This document shows, piece by piece, positions 8,645 to 16,780 of a DNA stretch of 38,980 bases. The stretch spans positions 1 to 38,980 of the forward strand of contig DGHL01000043.1 of assembly GCA_002392645.1 (NCBI GenBank). The letters are read 5' to 3'. The notes under the pieces are model-generated. The model saw nothing but the letters and a program-made list of their open reading frames with translations. It had not been told where the DNA came from and ran no database searches. Positions within the stretch are counted from its first letter, which is position 1; each line of letters begins with the position of its first letter. This stretch comes from Prevotellaceae bacterium UBA3849. Its GTDB lineage: Bacteria > Bacteroidota > Bacteroidia > Bacteroidales > Bacteroidaceae. Both the position numbers and the translations under genes were made by a program.

Positions 8645-10054
8645 TTACATCCCCTCTGCCATCAGTATGGCCTTTCTGAGAGCACCGAGCTTGTTGTTTA
8701 CTTCCTGTAATTCATAGTCCTCGTTGCTCTTAGCCACGATGCCGCCGCCGGCCTGGAACCACAATTCGTTGTTACGGCTAACGAAGGTGCGTATGGTTAT
8801 GGCTTGGTTAAGACTGCGGTCAAAGCCGATGAAACCTATGCAACCACCGTATGCCCCGCGGTTGTGTGGCTCATATTCAGAGATAAGCTGCATGGCACGC
8901 ACCTTTGGTGCACCGCTGAGCGTACCGGCAGGGAAGGTATCAATGAACGCCTTGATAGGGTCAGCACCCTCGTTGAGTTCACCGCTCACACGACTTACGA
9001 GGTGTATGACGTGAGAGTAGAACTGCATATCCTTGTAGAAATCCACGTGTACGTTGTGGCAGTTGCGTGAAAGGTCGTTGCGTGCAAGGTCAACGAGCAT
9101 TACGTGTTCAGCATTCTCCTTAGGGTCATTCTGCAGGTATTCAGCGTTCTTTTTGTCCTGCTCAGTGTCGCCGGTGCGCTTGGTAGTGCCCGCAATAGGG
9201 TCAATGTAGGCAGTGTAGCGGTCACCTTTCTTCTCTATGCGGCAGTGAGTCTCCGGACTTGAACCGAAGATACGGAAGCCACCGAAGTCGAAGTAGAACA
9301 GGTATGGTGACGGATTGATGCTGCGCAGTGCACGATAGAGCTTGAAGTCATCACCCTCATACTCCTGCTTGAAACGGCGTGACAGGACTATCTGGAACAC
9401 ATCGCCCCTGAGACAATGCTTAATTCCACGGCGTATGTTAGCCTTGTGCTCCTCATCGGTAAGCGTAGAGGTGTAATCGCCTACGGGATGGAAATCGTAT
9501 GTGCGTATCTTGCGATTGTTGATGTCGCGCTCCAATACGTCAAGGTCATCCTGTTCGCCATCGGCAAGCAGTTCGATGAGAATCATCTCGTTGCGGAAAT
9601 GGTCAAACACCACCACGTCTTTATACAATATATAAAGCAGGTCTGGCGCATCATTCTTCTCCTGCGTTTCGTCCTTCACGTTGATATTCTCAAAATAGCG
9701 CACTGCGTTGAAAGAGGTATAACCGAAGAGTCCGCAGCATGCAGCGTTGTCGCCGCCTACCTCAAAAGCCGTCAGGAATTCATTGATAAGCTGCGCAGAG
9801 CCATACTCCTTTGTTATCTCATGCTCTGCCTGTGTGCCGTCAGGAAATTTGCATACTCCCTTGCCATGTTCAATCGACACACTTGCAATTGGGTGCAGAC
9901 CAATGAACGACTTAGAGTTCTCTCCGCCGTGATAGTCAGAGCATTCCATAAGTGCCGACATAGGATAGTCGTCACGCAGTTTCATGTATGTTGATACCGG
10001 CGTATTGAGGTCGCCCAGTATCTTCTTGCTTGCGGTATGGTATATAAACTTCAT
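8645..10054 (-). CDS. trpE: Anthranilate synthase component I
   Basis: The 469-residue protein converts chorismate to anthranilate with TrpG. The N-terminal regulatory segment has LMECSDYHGGENSKSFIG (35-52), at the position of the LLES motif linked to tryptophan feedback inhibition. The C-terminal chorismate-binding domain shows IDPIAGTTKRTG, ENAEHVMLVDLARND, FPAGTLSGAPKVRAM and GAYGGCIGF. The length fits a normal TrpE rather than PabB. It lies 63 bp after trpB in the same direction. Confidence 0.96.
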   Translation of the reverse strand: MKFIYHTASKKILGDLNTPVSTYMKLRDDYPMSALMECSDYHGGENSKSFIGLHPIASVSIEHGKGVCKFPDGTQAEHEITKEYGSAQLINEFLTAFEVGGDNAACCGLFGYTSFNAVRYFENINVKDETQEKNDAPDLLYILYKDVVVFDHFRNEMILIELLADGEQDDLDVLERDINNRKIRTYDFHPVGDYTSTLTDEEHKANIRRGIKHCLRGDVFQIVLSRRFKQEYEGDDFKLYRALRSINPSPYLFYFDFGGFRIFGSSPETHCRIEKKGDRYTAYIDPIAGTTKRTGDTEQDKKNAEYLQNDPKENAEHVMLVDLARNDLSRNCHNVHVDFYKDMQFYSHVIHLVSRVSGELNEGADPIKAFIDTFPAGTLSGAPKVRAMQLISEYEPHNRGAYGGCIGFIGFDRSLNQAITIRTFVSRNNELWFQAGGGIVAKSNEDYELQEVNNKLGALRKAILMAEGM

Positions 10055-10117
10055 GATTCTTGTATATTGTGTTGTTACTGACTATAAAAACTTTATAAAA
10101 AAGACGTCTGATGTAGG

Positions 10118-11308
10118 CTATACATCCTGTGCGTGTTTCAGATAAGTGTCAAGGTCTTTGTCGCCGCGACCTGATACGGTAAGCACCACAACGTCGTCCT
10201 TCTTGAACTGAGGAGCCACCTTAGGCAGCAGAGCCAGTGCGTGGGCAGACTCAAGAGCTGGGATGATACCTTCCATGCGTGTCAGTTCGAAGGCGGCTTT
10301 CAGTGCCTCATCATCGTTTGCCGGAAGAACCTGTGCACGACCAGTCTCATAGAGGTTGCAGTGCATTGGACCAGTGCCTGGGTAGTCAAGTCCGGCAGAT
10401 ATAGAGTAAGGTTCAATTATCTGTCCGTCCTCAGTCTGCATCAGCTTAATCTTAGAGCCGTGCAGTATGCCGGTGGTTCCCACCTGCATTGATGCAGCTG
10501 TCTTGTCGGTGTCGATGCCCAGACCGCCAGCCTCACCGAGTATTATCTTTACGCGCTCATCGTCAAGGTAATGGTATATAGTACCGGCGGCGTTAGAGCC
10601 ACCTCCTACGCATGCCATGAGATAGTCTGGATAATCACGACCTATCTTCTCCTGCAACTGCCATTTTATCTCTTCAGATATCACGCTCTGCAGTCTTGCC
10701 ACCATGTCGGGGTAGGGGTGAGGTCCCACCGTTGAGCCTATGATATAAAAGGTGTCGGCGGGATGACAGCACCAGTCGCGTATAGCCTCGTTGGTACCGT
10801 CTTTCAGAGTCTTGTTGCCACTCTCCACAGGATGAACCGTAGCACCGAGCATCTTCATACGCTCCACGTTGACATGCTGACGCTGTACGTCGAGAGCACC
10901 CATATATACAGTGCAAGGCATATTCATCAGGGCACATGCCGTAGCCGTAGCCACGCCATGCTGACCGGCACCAGTCTCGGCTATGATGCGTGTCTTGCCC
11001 ATCTTCTTTGCTATGAGAATCTGTCCCAAGGCATTGTTTATCTTGTGAGCACCGGTGTGGTTAAGGTCCTCACGCTTGAGATACAGCTGGCAGCCATACT
11101 TCTCACTCATACGCTTGGCAAAGTACAGAGGTGAAGGGCGTCCTACATAGTCGCGCAGCAGAGCGTGGTACTCCTTCTTGAATTCCTCACTCTCAATGAT
11201 TGGCAGGTAAGCCTTCTTCAGGTCTTCCACTGTCTTGTATAATATCTCTGGGATATAGGCACCGCCATAGTTGCCGTAGAATCCCTGTTCGTTTGCTGAA
11301 TATTTCAT
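10118..11308 (-). CDS. trpB: Tryptophan synthase beta chain
   Basis: The 396-residue PLP enzyme joins indole and L-serine to make tryptophan. The PLP lysine is K89 in LNHTGAHKINNALGQ. The phosphate-binding loop is CVGGGSNAAG, and GRGDKD is near the C terminus. The length matches TrpB1, which partners TrpA, rather than the longer TrpB2. trpA lies just upstream, with a 153-bp gap that carries an 11-bp inverted repeat. Confidence 0.97.
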   Translation of the reverse strand: MKYSANEQGFYGNYGGAYIPEILYKTVEDLKKAYLPIIESEEFKKEYHALLRDYVGRPSPLYFAKRMSEKYGCQLYLKREDLNHTGAHKINNALGQILIAKKMGKTRIIAETGAGQHGVATATACALMNMPCTVYMGALDVQRQHVNVERMKMLGATVHPVESGNKTLKDGTNEAIRDWCCHPADTFYIIGSTVGPHPYPDMVARLQSVISEEIKWQLQEKIGRDYPDYLMACVGGGSNAAGTIYHYLDDERVKIILGEAGGLGIDTDKTAASMQVGTTGILHGSKIKLMQTEDGQIIEPYSISAGLDYPGTGPMHCNLYETGRAQVLPANDDEALKAAFELTRMEGIIPALESAHALALLPKVAPQFKKDDVVVLTVSGRGDKDLDTYLKHAQDV

Positions 11309-11355
11309 ATTATTTCGTTTTGTGATTTAGAAGTTAGGGAGTTTAGAAGTTAAGG

Positions 11356-11408
11356 AGTTAAGACATATGTGTAAAACTATCAAACATGCAAATAGTAATG
11401 TCTTAACT
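11356..11408. repeat. Inverted repeat in the trpA-trpB gap
   Basis: AGTTAAGACAT (11356-11366) is the exact reverse complement of ATGTCTTAACT (11398-11408), with 31 bp between. Around it are further degenerate copies of AAGTTA/TAACTAC-type words. No U-run follows on either strand, so it is not a standard terminator. Confidence 0.55.
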
Positions 11409-11461
11409 ACTTATCTACATAACTACTTAACTACAGTTGTCTTAACACATCATATTCTTTT

Positions 11462-12238
11462 TTATTTCTCCAAGGCCTCATACAGTCTGTCTATTGCCTT
11501 CTCCGCATCTCCATCGGCTTCGGCAAGCAGTTGCACGAACTTTGAACCGATGATGGCTCCTGCAGCATTCTGCTGCGCTGCCTCCAGTGTCTGCTTGTTG
11601 CTTATGCCGAAACCAATCATGCGAGGGTTGCGCAGGTTCATGCCGTTGATGCGTTGGAAGTATTCCTGCTTCTGTTCGTCGAAAGACTTCTGTGCACCCG
11701 TTGTTGAGGCTGACGACACCATATATATAAAGCCATCGGTGTTTTCGTCAATGAAACGTATGCGCTCATCGCTCGTCTCAGGTGTTATGAGCATGATGAT
11801 ACGTATGTCATACTTGTCAGCCAGAGGTTTCAGCTCCAGATAGTCGGCGAAAGGCAGGTCAGGTATTATGGCACCGCTCACGCCACATTCCACACATGAC
11901 TTGAAGAATTCCTCGAATCCATATTGCATGAACACGTTGAGGTAACCCATAAGTATGAGTGGTATCCTTACCTCGTCCTTTATGGCTTTCAGCTGAGAGA
12001 AGAGCAGACGCAGAGTCATGCCGTTCTTCAGTGCCTTGGTAGCCGCCTCCTGTATCACCGGACCGTCAGCCATAGGGTCGGAGAATGGTACGCCCACCTC
12101 TATCATGTCGATGCCGCGCTTCTCCAATGTCTTGATTACATCGCCGGTGTTATCCAGCTTTGCGCTGCCTGCGCAAAAGTATAGTGACAGAAGTTTCCTG
12201 TCCTTGTTATCTGTAAATAGTTTGTTTATCTTGTTCAT
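11462..12238 (-). CDS. trpA: Tryptophan synthase alpha chain
   Basis: The 258-residue TIM-barrel protein cleaves indole-3-glycerol phosphate to indole, which is channelled to TrpB. The catalytic pair is E47 in MIEVGVPFSDP and D58 in PMADGPVIQ. PILMGYLNV-type (here IPLILMGYLNVF) and GFGISNKQ motifs are present. Its length is near the family norm. The start codon is immediately preceded by the palindrome TAACTTCGTAAGTTA, also seen before the dehydrogenase gene, and no Shine-Dalgarno sequence is visible. Confidence 0.97.
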   Translation of the reverse strand: MNKINKLFTDNKDRKLLSLYFCAGSAKLDNTGDVIKTLEKRGIDMIEVGVPFSDPMADGPVIQEAATKALKNGMTLRLLFSQLKAIKDEVRIPLILMGYLNVFMQYGFEEFFKSCVECGVSGAIIPDLPFADYLELKPLADKYDIRIIMLITPETSDERIRFIDENTDGFIYMVSSASTTGAQKSFDEQKQEYFQRINGMNLRNPRMIGFGISNKQTLEAAQQNAAGAIIGSKFVQLLAEADGDAEKAIDRLYEALEK

Positions 12239-12333
12239 TGTAACTTCGTAAGTTATGAGTTATGAGTTATGAGTTATGAGTTGTGAGTTATGAGTTATGA
12301 GCGATGAATTATCTCATTATTAATTATTAATTA
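12239..12333. repeat. Simple repeats in the trpF-trpA gap
   Basis: The gap is a palindrome (12241-12255) followed by six or more copies of GAGTTAT and then TTATTAA repeats. Its first 26 bp match 7758-7783. Confidence 0.7.
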
Positions 12334-13017
12334 TTAATTTTGAATTATGCATTCAATAAACCTCTTCAGTTTTTCCACATTCTTTACTCCTGGTTCATCC
12401 TCAAACCTTGAGTTAAGGTCTATGCCTATGCACATAGGATGATAGAATTGCTTCAGTCTGTCAGCATCCTCAGAACCTATGCCGCCTGAGAGCAGGAAGG
12501 GAATGTTACCATCGTATTTATCGAGTACAGACCAGTCAAACTGCTCACCGCTGCCACCCACGCATTTGCATTTCGTGTCAAACAGCAGCAGGTCTGCCAC
12601 ATTCTCATACTCACGCCATCGCTTCACGTCGTCAGCCTCCCTTATGCTCAGCGCCTTTATAATCTTGACATCGGGCAGGATGTCGGGAATCAGCGTGCGC
12701 TTCAGGTTCTCTATATATACAGGAGACTCGTTACCATGCAACTGTATATAGTCCAACCTGTAGTTATAGGCATGCGTGATAACCGTCTGTGGCATCTCGT
12801 CGACAAACACTCCCACACGCTTTACCTTCTTGGCGCTTTGGGCAACCTTGCCGTTTGCCATATTGGGTATTATGCCAGCCTTCACTTGTATGCTGCGGAC
12901 ATATCGCGGACTCTTGGGCCAGAATATGAAGCCCATCAAGTCAATGCCGAGTTCCGCCACCTGTTGTATGTTCTCCGGCTCGCGCATGCCGCAAACCTTT
13001 ATTAATTCATAGTTCAT
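12334..13017 (-). CDS. trpF: Phosphoribosylanthranilate isomerase
   Basis: The 227-residue TIM-barrel enzyme performs the Amadori rearrangement of phosphoribosylanthranilate to CdRP. The catalytic Cys is in IKVCGMREPENI (C9) and the catalytic Asp in LLLFDTKCK. FLLSGGIG forms the phosphate site. It is a separate gene here, not fused to trpC. Confidence 0.95.
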   Translation of the reverse strand: MNYELIKVCGMREPENIQQVAELGIDLMGFIFWPKSPRYVRSIQVKAGIIPNMANGKVAQSAKKVKRVGVFVDEMPQTVITHAYNYRLDYIQLHGNESPVYIENLKRTLIPDILPDVKIIKALSIREADDVKRWREYENVADLLLFDTKCKCVGGSGEQFDWSVLDKYDGNIPFLLSGGIGSEDADRLKQFYHPMCIGIDLNSRFEDEPGVKNVEKLKRFIECIIQN

Positions 13018-13032
13018 AATTCAAAATCCTAA

Positions 13033-13064
13033 CCCCCTCCCTTAGTCCCTCCCCGTGGGGAGGG
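13033..13064. repeat. C/G-rich dispersed hairpin repeat in the trpC-trpF gap
   Basis: This is the second copy of the repeat found at 8516-8538, with 23 identical bases. It ends in a perfect 8-bp stem (CCCTCCCC 13047-13054, GGGGAGGG 13057-13064) with a 2-base gap. Another G-rich word lies near 13150-13165 by the trpC stop. Confidence 0.75.
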
Positions 13065-13165
13065 AAGATATATGGGGCAGTATTTGTATGTAGTTATATC
13101 TGTTGTTATGTTCGTGGGATATAATCAGGAGATGCTTCCCTAACTGTTACACTCCCTCTTGAGGT

Positions 13166-13957
13166 TTAGGGGTGAGGCATTATGAACTGCCTCAGCGCCT
13201 CGCCCGGATTCTCCGTCTTCATAAAGTTTTCTCCGATGAGGAAACCACGGAAGCCAGCCTGACGTAGTTCAGCTACGGTATCCGGATTGCTGATACCACT
13301 CTCGCTTACCTTGCAGGCATCCTGCGGCAGCAGTTCTGCCAGTCGGAAACTGTTCTTTACGTCAGTGACGAAGGTGCCGAGGTTACGGTTGTTTATGCCA
13401 CACATATCGTTACCTAGTTCGGCATACTCCAACTCTGGTTCGCTGTGCATCTCAAGCAATACCTCCAGTCCTAAGTCATGTGCCATACCGATGAGCGACT
13501 TGCAGCGCTCCTTCGTCAAACAGGCGGCTATCAGCAGTGCGGCACTTGCTCCGCACAGTCGTGCTTGCAGCAACTGATACTCGTCTATCACGAAGTTCTT
13601 ATATAATATAGGTATGGTGACACCAGACTGCCTTGCCTTCATGATGAATTCATCGCATCCACCGAAGAAGTATTCGTCTGTTAGTATAGACAGTGCCGCA
13701 GCACCGTTCTCCTGATATGACAGCGGTATGATGTCAGCCTTGCCGTCCTCCTTTATCCATCCTTTTGACGGAGACTTACGCTTAAACTCAGCTATTATCC
13801 CGTTGCTGCTCTCTGTCAGAGCCTTGCGCATTGACGGGCATGGGGTGTCGAGCAGGGGCATCACCTCCTTCTCTATCTGCGAGTACGACTTGCGTTGTCT
13901 GAACTCATCCAGTTCCATGCGCTTGTGCGCCACTATCTGTTCAAGTATGTCTGCCAT
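13166..13957 (-). CDS. trpC: Indole-3-glycerol phosphate synthase
   Basis: The 263-residue TIM-barrel enzyme closes the indole ring from CdRP. Signature residues are IIAEFKRKSPSKG (E57, K59), ILYKNFVID, GINNRNLGTF and VSESGI. It follows the trpD stop by only 2 bp, which supports translational coupling. It is a monofunctional form. Confidence 0.96.
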   Translation of the reverse strand: MADILEQIVAHKRMELDEFRQRKSYSQIEKEVMPLLDTPCPSMRKALTESSNGIIAEFKRKSPSKGWIKEDGKADIIPLSYQENGAAALSILTDEYFFGGCDEFIMKARQSGVTIPILYKNFVIDEYQLLQARLCGASAALLIAACLTKERCKSLIGMAHDLGLEVLLEMHSEPELEYAELGNDMCGINNRNLGTFVTDVKNSFRLAELLPQDACKVSESGISNPDTVAELRQAGFRGFLIGENFMKTENPGEALRQFIMPHP

Positions 13958-13959
13958 AA

Positions 13960-14958
13960 TTAACTATTTATCTCTACGTATTTCTTGAAGCATGCCAGTG
14001 CCTTACCGCTCTCAATAGACTCCTTGGCCATGGCGCAGCACTCCTTGATGTCCTTCTTGCCGTCCTCTAATACCTGTATGGCAAAGGCGGCATTGGCTAT
14101 TACTACATTCTTCTGTGCTTCCGTTGCCTTGTTGGCAAGTACGTTGTCGAATATCTTCACGGCATCTTCCTTGGTCTCGCCGCCGTAGAGCTCATGCGCC
14201 TTAGCCACTGGCAGACCTATGTCGGCAGGTGAGAATATGCGTTCGTAGTTGTTGGTGGTAATCTTGAAGTTGCCTGTTAGTGAAATCTCATCATAGCCGT
14301 CTATAGAGTTCTCTACGCCGAAGTTCAGTCCGAGCTTGTGATATACGGCATTGTAGAGTCGCATCTGGTCAAGTGTTGCCACGCCCAGCAACTGGCACTT
14401 AGGCTGCGATGGGTTTACGATAGGGCCGAGCAGGTTGAAGATGGTAGGGAACGAGATGTTCTTACGTATCGGTGCCACGAACTTCATGGCGCGTGCAAAC
14501 AACGGTGCGTGCAGGTAGGTGAAGTTGCTCTCGTTGATGCTCTTGTTGAGTTGTGCGAGGTCATTGGTAAACTTCACTCCGTGCTCCTCTATTACGTTTG
14601 ATGCTCCACTGACAGACGTAGCGGCATAGTTGCCGTGCTTTGCTACCTTATATCCAGCACCAGCCACCACGAGGCAAGAGCAGGTAGATATGTTGAATGT
14701 ATTCTTTTGGTCTCCGCCGGTGCCTACGATGTCGATGTATTTCTCGCTGTCGAGTATGGCAGGCACGCCAGTTGCCAATATGCCGTCGCGGAAACCTAAC
14801 AATTCGTCAACCGATATACCACGCATCTGTAGTCCGGTAAGCAGTGCGGCAATCTGTTCCTGTGGATACTTTTCCTCAGTAATACCGATAAGGATGTCAT
14901 ACATCTCCTGTCGGGTGAGGGTCTCGCCCTCCAGCATTTTTGATAATAACGCTTTCAT
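13960..14958 (-). CDS. trpD: Anthranilate phosphoribosyltransferase
   Basis: The 332-residue enzyme transfers phosphoribosyl from PRPP to anthranilate. The PRPP loop GTGGDQKNTFNIST (79-92) and the KHGNYAATS motif are present, and VGTGG is canonical. The protein is not fused to TrpG. It is the first structural gene of the operon, about 40 nt beyond the leader terminator hairpin, so it is the gene directly gated by attenuation. Confidence 0.97.
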   Translation of the reverse strand: MKALLSKMLEGETLTRQEMYDILIGITEEKYPQEQIAALLTGLQMRGISVDELLGFRDGILATGVPAILDSEKYIDIVGTGGDQKNTFNISTCSCLVVAGAGYKVAKHGNYAATSVSGASNVIEEHGVKFTNDLAQLNKSINESNFTYLHAPLFARAMKFVAPIRKNISFPTIFNLLGPIVNPSQPKCQLLGVATLDQMRLYNAVYHKLGLNFGVENSIDGYDEISLTGNFKITTNNYERIFSPADIGLPVAKAHELYGGETKEDAVKIFDNVLANKATEAQKNVVIANAAFAIQVLEDGKKDIKECCAMAKESIESGKALACFKKYVEINS

Positions 14959-14998
14959 TTGTCTTTATGTTGTTTTGTTGTTAATGCTTTTGATAAGT

Positions 14999-15035
14999 AA
15001 AAGAGGTCTGTCGCGATTAGCAACAGACCTCTTTT
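14999..15035 (-). terminator. trp operon attenuator hairpin
   Basis: On the minus strand AAAAGAGGTCTGT (15035-15023) and ACAGACCTCTTTT (15011-14999) form a perfect 13-bp stem with an 11-nt loop, ending in a short U-run. It lies between the Trp-rich leader peptide and trpD. An upstream copy of its 5' arm, AAGAGGT at 15067-15061, could compete for the 3' arm. A strong classical 2:3 antiterminator stem was not found by eye. Confidence 0.85.
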
Positions 15036-15088
15036 CAGCTTTACAGTGTATCTTTTTAATACCTCTTGAACACCTACGGGTCAACGCC

Positions 15089-15148
15089 TCACGACTTTTT
15101 GAAATCTTGAGTACGCCACCACCAATATGTGTTTGAAGTAAATGTCAT
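15089..15148 (-). CDS. trpL: trp leader peptide with three consecutive Trp codons
   Basis: A 19-codon frame starts with ATG at 15148 and ends with TGA at 15089. Its centre reads NTYWWWRTQ, with TGG TGG TGG. The frame lies 48 nt downstream of the trp promoter -7 box and about 54 nt before the terminator hairpin. Ribosome stalling at the Trp codons when charged tRNA-Trp is scarce would be expected to prevent termination. A local hairpin (CTCA-A-GATTT with AAGTC-G-TGAG) covers the last codons. The function is inferred from position and composition, as in enterobacterial trpL; the peptide is not homologous in sequence beyond WWR. Confidence 0.88.
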   Translation of the reverse strand: MTFTSNTYWWWRTQDFKKS

Positions 15149-15195
15149 AGTCTTGTTATTGTATTAATGTTTTATAGCGAAACAAAAACTGTGTG

Positions 15196-15227
15196 CAAAG
15201 TTAAGAAAAAAAAATCATACTACCAAA
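15196..15227 (-). promoter_or_regulatory. trp operon promoter
   Basis: On the minus strand TTTG (15227-15224), a 20-bp spacer and TAACTTTG (15203-15196) match the Bacteroidetes sigma-ABfr consensus exactly. Transcription should begin near 15189 and give a leader of about 230 nt before trpD. Confidence 0.88.
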
Positions 15228-15363
15228 TTTTTTTGTGTTTTTTTTAAGAAACTCAATGTTACGGCCTTCCTGTACCTTAATATAGTTGGTACAGACAAAT
15301 TCCTGTCACCTTCATTTACCTTTATTTAAAAGTAAGTATGATGGTATTTTTTGTGTCCCATAC

Positions 15364-15394
15364 TTTGCCATGTCGCTTTAATTTTGTAACTTTG
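15364..15394 (+). promoter_or_regulatory. Promoter of the sstT-like gene
   Basis: TTTG (15364-15367), a 19-bp spacer and TAACTTTG (15387-15394) match the consensus. The start of transcription would leave a leader of about 110 nt. Confidence 0.85.
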
Positions 15395-15513
15395 CATTTG
15401 TTTATGACAAATTGTATGTGCATGTATTGCATAACATTAATGTAACAGTTACTTAACTTCTTAGTAGTCAGTATTGCTGAGAATTTGACAATAAAATAAT
15501 ATAAGGAATAGAT

Positions 15514-16710
15514 ATGATAAAGAAATTAATGGGCATGAGCCTTATTACCCGCATTTTCATAGGATTAGTGCTTGGTGCGATATTAGGACTTACCGTGCCT
15601 CAGTGGACGGGCATTGCCGTATTCGGAAAGATATTCGTAAGTGCATTGAAGGCTATCGCCCCCATCCTCGTGGCGGTGTTGGTTACGGCAAGTATCTCCA
15701 AGGCTGGCGGCGGACTTGGTCCGCGCTTCCGCATTGTTGTCGGGCAGTATATAGTCAGCACCTTCATTGCTGCCATGTGTGCAGTGTTGTGTAGCATGCT
15801 GTTTCCCATCACCCTACAGCTGGCCCAGGCGGCGGAGGGTGCGGCGCTCCGCGATCTGTCAGGAATATTTGAGGGACTTATCACGAATATTGTGAGTAAT
15901 CCACTGGCGTCAGTGGCCGACGCCAACTATATAGGCATACTCTTCTGGTCGTTGGTGATAGGTTTGGCCATGAGAATGAAGGCGAGTCAGACTACCATCA
16001 ACGTGGTAAACGACTTTGCAGAGGTGGTGTCGCATGCGGTGAAGTGGGTTATACAGCTGGCACCAGTAGGTATCATGGGTTTGGTGTTCCAGTCAGTGTC
16101 AGAGAGCGGAATGAGTGTCTTTAGCACTTATGGCAGGCTGGTAGCATTGCTTGTAGGCTGCATGTTGGTAAATGCGCTTGTGTTTAATCCGCTTATCAGT
16201 TTCTTACTGATACGTCGTAATCCATATCCGCTGCTTTTCCGTTGTCTCAGGGATAGCGGGGTCAATGCCTTCTTCACGCGCTCTTCGGCGGCAAACATAC
16301 CTGTCAACATGGAATTGTGCCGCAAACTTGGGCTTGACAAGGACTTTTACTCTATAAGCATACCTCTCGGCTCAATGATCAACATGGATGGTGCGGCGGT
16401 TACCATCACCGTTATGACGCTCGCCGTGGCTAATACGGTCGGCGTGGAGGTTGATTTCTTCTCTGCCTTGATGCTTTGCGTTATAGCCACGCTCGGTGCC
16501 TGTGGTGCTTCAGGAGTGGCAGGTGGTTCGCTGTTGCTAATCCCTATGGCATGCTCATTCCTTGGCATAGATGCCGACGTCGCCATGCAGGCGGTGGCTG
16601 TAGGTTTCATCATCAGTGTGATACAAGACAGTGTAGAGACAGCGCTCAACTCCAGCGGCGATGTATTCTTTACTGCCACGGCGGATTATTACGACAGGAA
16701 GAAGAAATGA
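15514..16710 (+). CDS. sstT: Serine/threonine:Na+ symporter, SstT-like (DAACS family)
   Basis: The 398-residue inner-membrane protein has the multiple hydrophobic helices of the dicarboxylate/amino acid:cation symporters. SstT-like traits are the N terminus LITRIFIGLVLGAILG, the re-entrant loop AFFTRSSAANIPVNMELC, the substrate/sodium motif SIPLGSMINMDGAAVTITVMTLAVAN, and ACGASGVAGGSLLLIPMACS. Its length is close to SstT (about 400-415). It would import serine and threonine with sodium. A plausible ribosome site AAGGA precedes the ATG. It is divergent from the trp operon, whose TrpB consumes serine. Confidence 0.9.
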   Translation: MIKKLMGMSLITRIFIGLVLGAILGLTVPQWTGIAVFGKIFVSALKAIAPILVAVLVTASISKAGGGLGPRFRIVVGQYIVSTFIAAMCAVLCSMLFPITLQLAQAAEGAALRDLSGIFEGLITNIVSNPLASVADANYIGILFWSLVIGLAMRMKASQTTINVVNDFAEVVSHAVKWVIQLAPVGIMGLVFQSVSESGMSVFSTYGRLVALLVGCMLVNALVFNPLISFLLIRRNPYPLLFRCLRDSGVNAFFTRSSAANIPVNMELCRKLGLDKDFYSISIPLGSMINMDGAAVTITVMTLAVANTVGVEVDFFSALMLCVIATLGACGASGVAGGSLLLIPMACSFLGIDADVAMQAVAVGFIISVIQDSVETALNSSGDVFFTATADYYDRKKK

Positions 16711-16729
16711 AGTGCCTCTCACCGGCACT
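16711..16729 (+). terminator. Small hairpin immediately after the sstT stop
   Basis: AGTGCC (16711-16716) and GGCACT (16724-16729) pair with a 7-nt loop directly after the stop codon. No clear U-run follows, so it may be a stability hairpin rather than a terminator. Confidence 0.35.
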
Positions 16730-16780
16730 CCCCGTTTGGTGAAAAGGGTATTGGATGATAGTAGGATTGAAGTTTGGGGA

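Larger units (their letters stand above)
14959..15513. other. Divergent control region between trpD and the sstT-like gene
   Basis: This 555-bp stretch carries, in order from the trpD side, the attenuator hairpin, the leader peptide gene and the trp promoter on the minus strand. The sstT promoter and about 113 nt of leader are on the plus strand. No other gene is evident. Confidence 0.85.
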
